Shown piece after piece: positions 48,349 to 49,787 of a stretch of 49,787 bases of DNA. The notes beneath the pieces are model-generated. The model saw only the letters and a list, made by a program, of their open reading frames with translations. It did not search any database and was not told the DNA's origin. Location: contig USNF01000007.1 in NCBI GenBank assembly GCA_900555985.1, positions 1 to 49,787 on the forward strand, read 5' to 3'. Position numbers and translations under genes: made by a program. The stretch is from an uncultured Gemella sp. Lineage in GTDB: Bacteria > Bacillota > Bacilli > Staphylococcales > Gemellaceae. Numbering within the stretch: the first letter of the stretch is position 1; every line of letters starts with the position of its first letter.

Positions 48349-49641
48349 ATGATTAAATTAATAGCTAGTGATATGGATGGTACACTGCTAAATAATGAAC
48401 ATAAAATACCTGAAAAAAATGTAGAATTAATAAAATATGCTCAAAATAATAACATTGAATTTGTAGTAGCAACAGGAAGAGCCTACTATGAAGCACTACC
48501 TGCTCTTGAAGAAAATAATATCGTATGTGATGTTATTAGCTTTAATGGAGGTATTGTCTACAATAAAAATAAAGAAATTATAAGTATGACTCCTATTCAA
48601 GTAAAAGATTTATACTATACAATAGGTATATTCAAAAGTTTAGATATTAGCTATCAACTTTATACTAAAAATACTGTATATACTAACAGTATCGAAACTG
48701 ATATTCAAGCATATGCTGATCTTATACGTTCAATAGGATCAACACCAGATGTAGATCATTTAAGAGCAGAATCAAAAAAAAGACTTCAAAATGGACATGT
48801 TACAGAAGTAGAAAATATAGAACTTTACATAAACGAAGAACATAATCCTTCAATAAAAATAATTGGTATTTCAAATGATCTTGATAAACTAGAAAAAGCT
48901 AAAAAATTACTATCAGATAATGAAAATATTGCTGTAACTTCTTCAGGAACTAATAACCTTGAAGTCATGGATAAAAATGCAACTAAAGGACATGCTTTAA
49001 AACAAGTAGCATCTGCGTATAAAATATCTCTAAAAAATACATTAGCTATTGGAGATAACTTAAATGATGAGTCTATGCTTGAAATAGTAGAATATAGTGT
49101 AGCAATGCAAAATGCAAACCCTCATCTAAAAGATATAGCTAAATATACAACTGAAAAAAACAATGACGAAGCAGGAGTTGCTGAAACTATATTTGATCTT
49201 TTAGATATTCACAACAATCAAAAAGAAGAAGAAATTAATAGATTATTAATTAACAAAGCTATCGAAGCGACAAAATTCTCTTATGTTCCATATTCTGAAT
49301 TCAAAGTAGGAGCAGCACTTCTAACTGAAGACGGAGAAATTTATACAGGTTGTAATATTGAAAATGCTAGTTATACACCTACAAACTGTGCAGAACGTAC
49401 AGCAATATTTAAAGCAGTAAGTGAAGGCATAACTAAATTCAAAAAAATTGCTGTAGTTGGTGGACCAAAAGGAAATATAGAAACATATTGTCCTCCATGC
49501 GGAGTTTGTAGACAAGTAATTGCCGAATTCGCAGATGAGAACTTTGAACTAATTCTAGGAACATCTGAAAATAATTATGAAGTGTATAACTTCTTCAAAG
49601 AAGTACTACCGCTAAGTTTTACTAAAAACAATTTAAAATAA
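48349..49641 (+). CDS. Fusion of Cof-type HAD phosphatase and cytidine deaminase
   Basis: 430 residues in one uninterrupted frame. Residues 1 to ~280 are a Cof/HAD-IIB phosphatase: D8-M-D10-G-T, ATGRAYYEA, GTNNLEVMDKNATKG and GDNLND (235-240). Residues ~293-430 are a full cytidine deaminase: VPYSEFKVGAAL, CNIENASYTPTNCAER with Cys347 and Glu349, and PPCGVCRQ with Cys384 and Cys387 as the other zinc ligands. The deaminase turns cytidine into uridine. The phosphatase could act on a nucleotide or sugar phosphate. An in-frame TAA just upstream rules out a longer start, and no close ribosome site is visible. Confidence 0.92.
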   Translation: MIKLIASDMDGTLLNNEHKIPEKNVELIKYAQNNNIEFVVATGRAYYEALPALEENNIVCDVISFNGGIVYNKNKEIISMTPIQVKDLYYTIGIFKSLDISYQLYTKNTVYTNSIETDIQAYADLIRSIGSTPDVDHLRAESKKRLQNGHVTEVENIELYINEEHNPSIKIIGISNDLDKLEKAKKLLSDNENIAVTSSGTNNLEVMDKNATKGHALKQVASAYKISLKNTLAIGDNLNDESMLEIVEYSVAMQNANPHLKDIAKYTTEKNNDEAGVAETIFDLLDIHNNQKEEEINRLLINKAIEATKFSYVPYSEFKVGAALLTEDGEIYTGCNIENASYTPTNCAERTAIFKAVSEGITKFKKIAVVGGPKGNIETYCPPCGVCRQVIAEFADENFELILGTSENNYEVYNFFKEVLPLSFTKNNLK

Positions 49642-49649
49642 ATGTATTA

Positions 49650-49686
49650 AAAGTATAGCATATATAATTATATATGCTATACTTTT
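49650..49686 (+). terminator. Terminator of the fusion gene
   Basis: AAAGTATAGCATATATA pairs with TATATATGCTATACTTT across a short loop and is followed by TTTT. Confidence 0.8.
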
Positions 49687-49705
49687 TTGAAAACATAAAA
49701 AAAAA

Positions 49706-49727
49706 AGCCGTAACATAAGTTACGGCT
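49706..49727 (-). terminator. Terminator downstream of tRNA-Glu
   Basis: AGCCGTAAC (49706-49714) pairs with GTTACGGCT (49719-49727); a run of nine T follows on the minus strand. Confidence 0.85.
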
Positions 49728-49736
49728 TGGTTAAGA

Positions 49737-49787
49737 TGACCCGTACGGGACTCGAACCCGTGTTACCGCCGTGAAAGGGCGGTGTCT
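49737..49787 (-). tRNA. tRNA-Glu (anticodon TTC), 5' part outside the window
   Basis: The minus strand gives the anticodon arm CCGCC-CTTTCAC-GGCGG with anticodon TTC, then the T arm ACGGG-TTCGAGT-CCCGT and the acceptor end ACGGGTC plus discriminator A. This matches Firmicute tRNA-Glu. The acceptor 5' strand and most of the D arm lie beyond the right edge, so the acceptor stem cannot be checked. Confidence 0.93.

Overview
The window is AT-rich DNA (roughly 30% GC by eye) from a low-GC Gram-positive coccus. The gene content fits the Gemella branch of the Bacillales, but that is an inference from overall repertoire, not from a marker gene. Supporting signs are Bacillus-type SRP RNA, the yqeG-yqeH-yhbY-nadD-yqeK-rsfS-yqeM cluster, fused GshF, an LPXTG surface nuclease, a CopY-type regulator, and SAM-I and TPP riboswitches in Firmicute positions. 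Nearly all genes are ordinary chromosomal genes. No phage, transposon, CRISPR array or rRNA was seen. A partial tRNA-Glu lies at the right edge.

Layout. 1-5.7 kb: a small membrane protein, an NAD(P)-binding reductase, DUF1836-DegV, a MATE exporter, the SRP RNA, and a CopY regulator with a short-chain dehydrogenase behind a cop box. 5.8-11.8 kb: a nine-gene leftward operon (psd, yqeG, yqeH, yhbY, nadD, yqeK, rsfS, yqeM, GyrI-like) joining phosphatidylethanolamine synthesis, ribosome maturation and NAD synthesis. 12.1-16.9 kb: a TetR gene with an internal stop, a truncated haemoglobin, metK under a SAM riboswitch, a metallo-hydrolase and an MFS exporter. 16.9-20 kb: a shortened pyruvate kinase paralogue and folB-folK-dusB. 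20.1-26.7 kb is the accessory-looking part: an LPXTG-anchored nuclease, a tail-less SSB, a cupin and a methyltransferase, then two secreted repeat proteins sharing a leader type. One carries a phospholipase A2-like domain behind a histone-H1-like Lys/Arg/Ala/Pro tail, with a perfect Fur box upstream.

26.9-33 kb: a MarR-DUF1304-oxidoreductase operon with a near-perfect operator, then glpT facing a three-gene sensor system (PhnD-like binding protein, HisKA_3 kinase, NarL-type regulator). 33-36 kb: lepB, and pyrG with a GGGC-start attenuation leader followed by an alkD-like gene. 36.3-39.2 kb: a TPP-riboswitch operon for uptake of a thiamine precursor. 39.3-40 kb: a decayed lipoprotein gene. 40-45 kb: a CLC transporter, a YitT protein, phosphatidylserine synthase, a hydrolase and a FemX-like ligase. 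45-49.8 kb: clpP with a candidate CtsR site in its promoter, gshF, a HAD phosphatase-cytidine deaminase fusion, and tRNA-Glu.

The strongest leads are the Fur-box PLA2/H1-like secreted protein and its neighbour, three unusual domain architectures (YqeK-ASCH, HAD-Cdd, B-domain-less pyruvate kinase), and the CopY-controlled dehydrogenase with a complete cop-box promoter.
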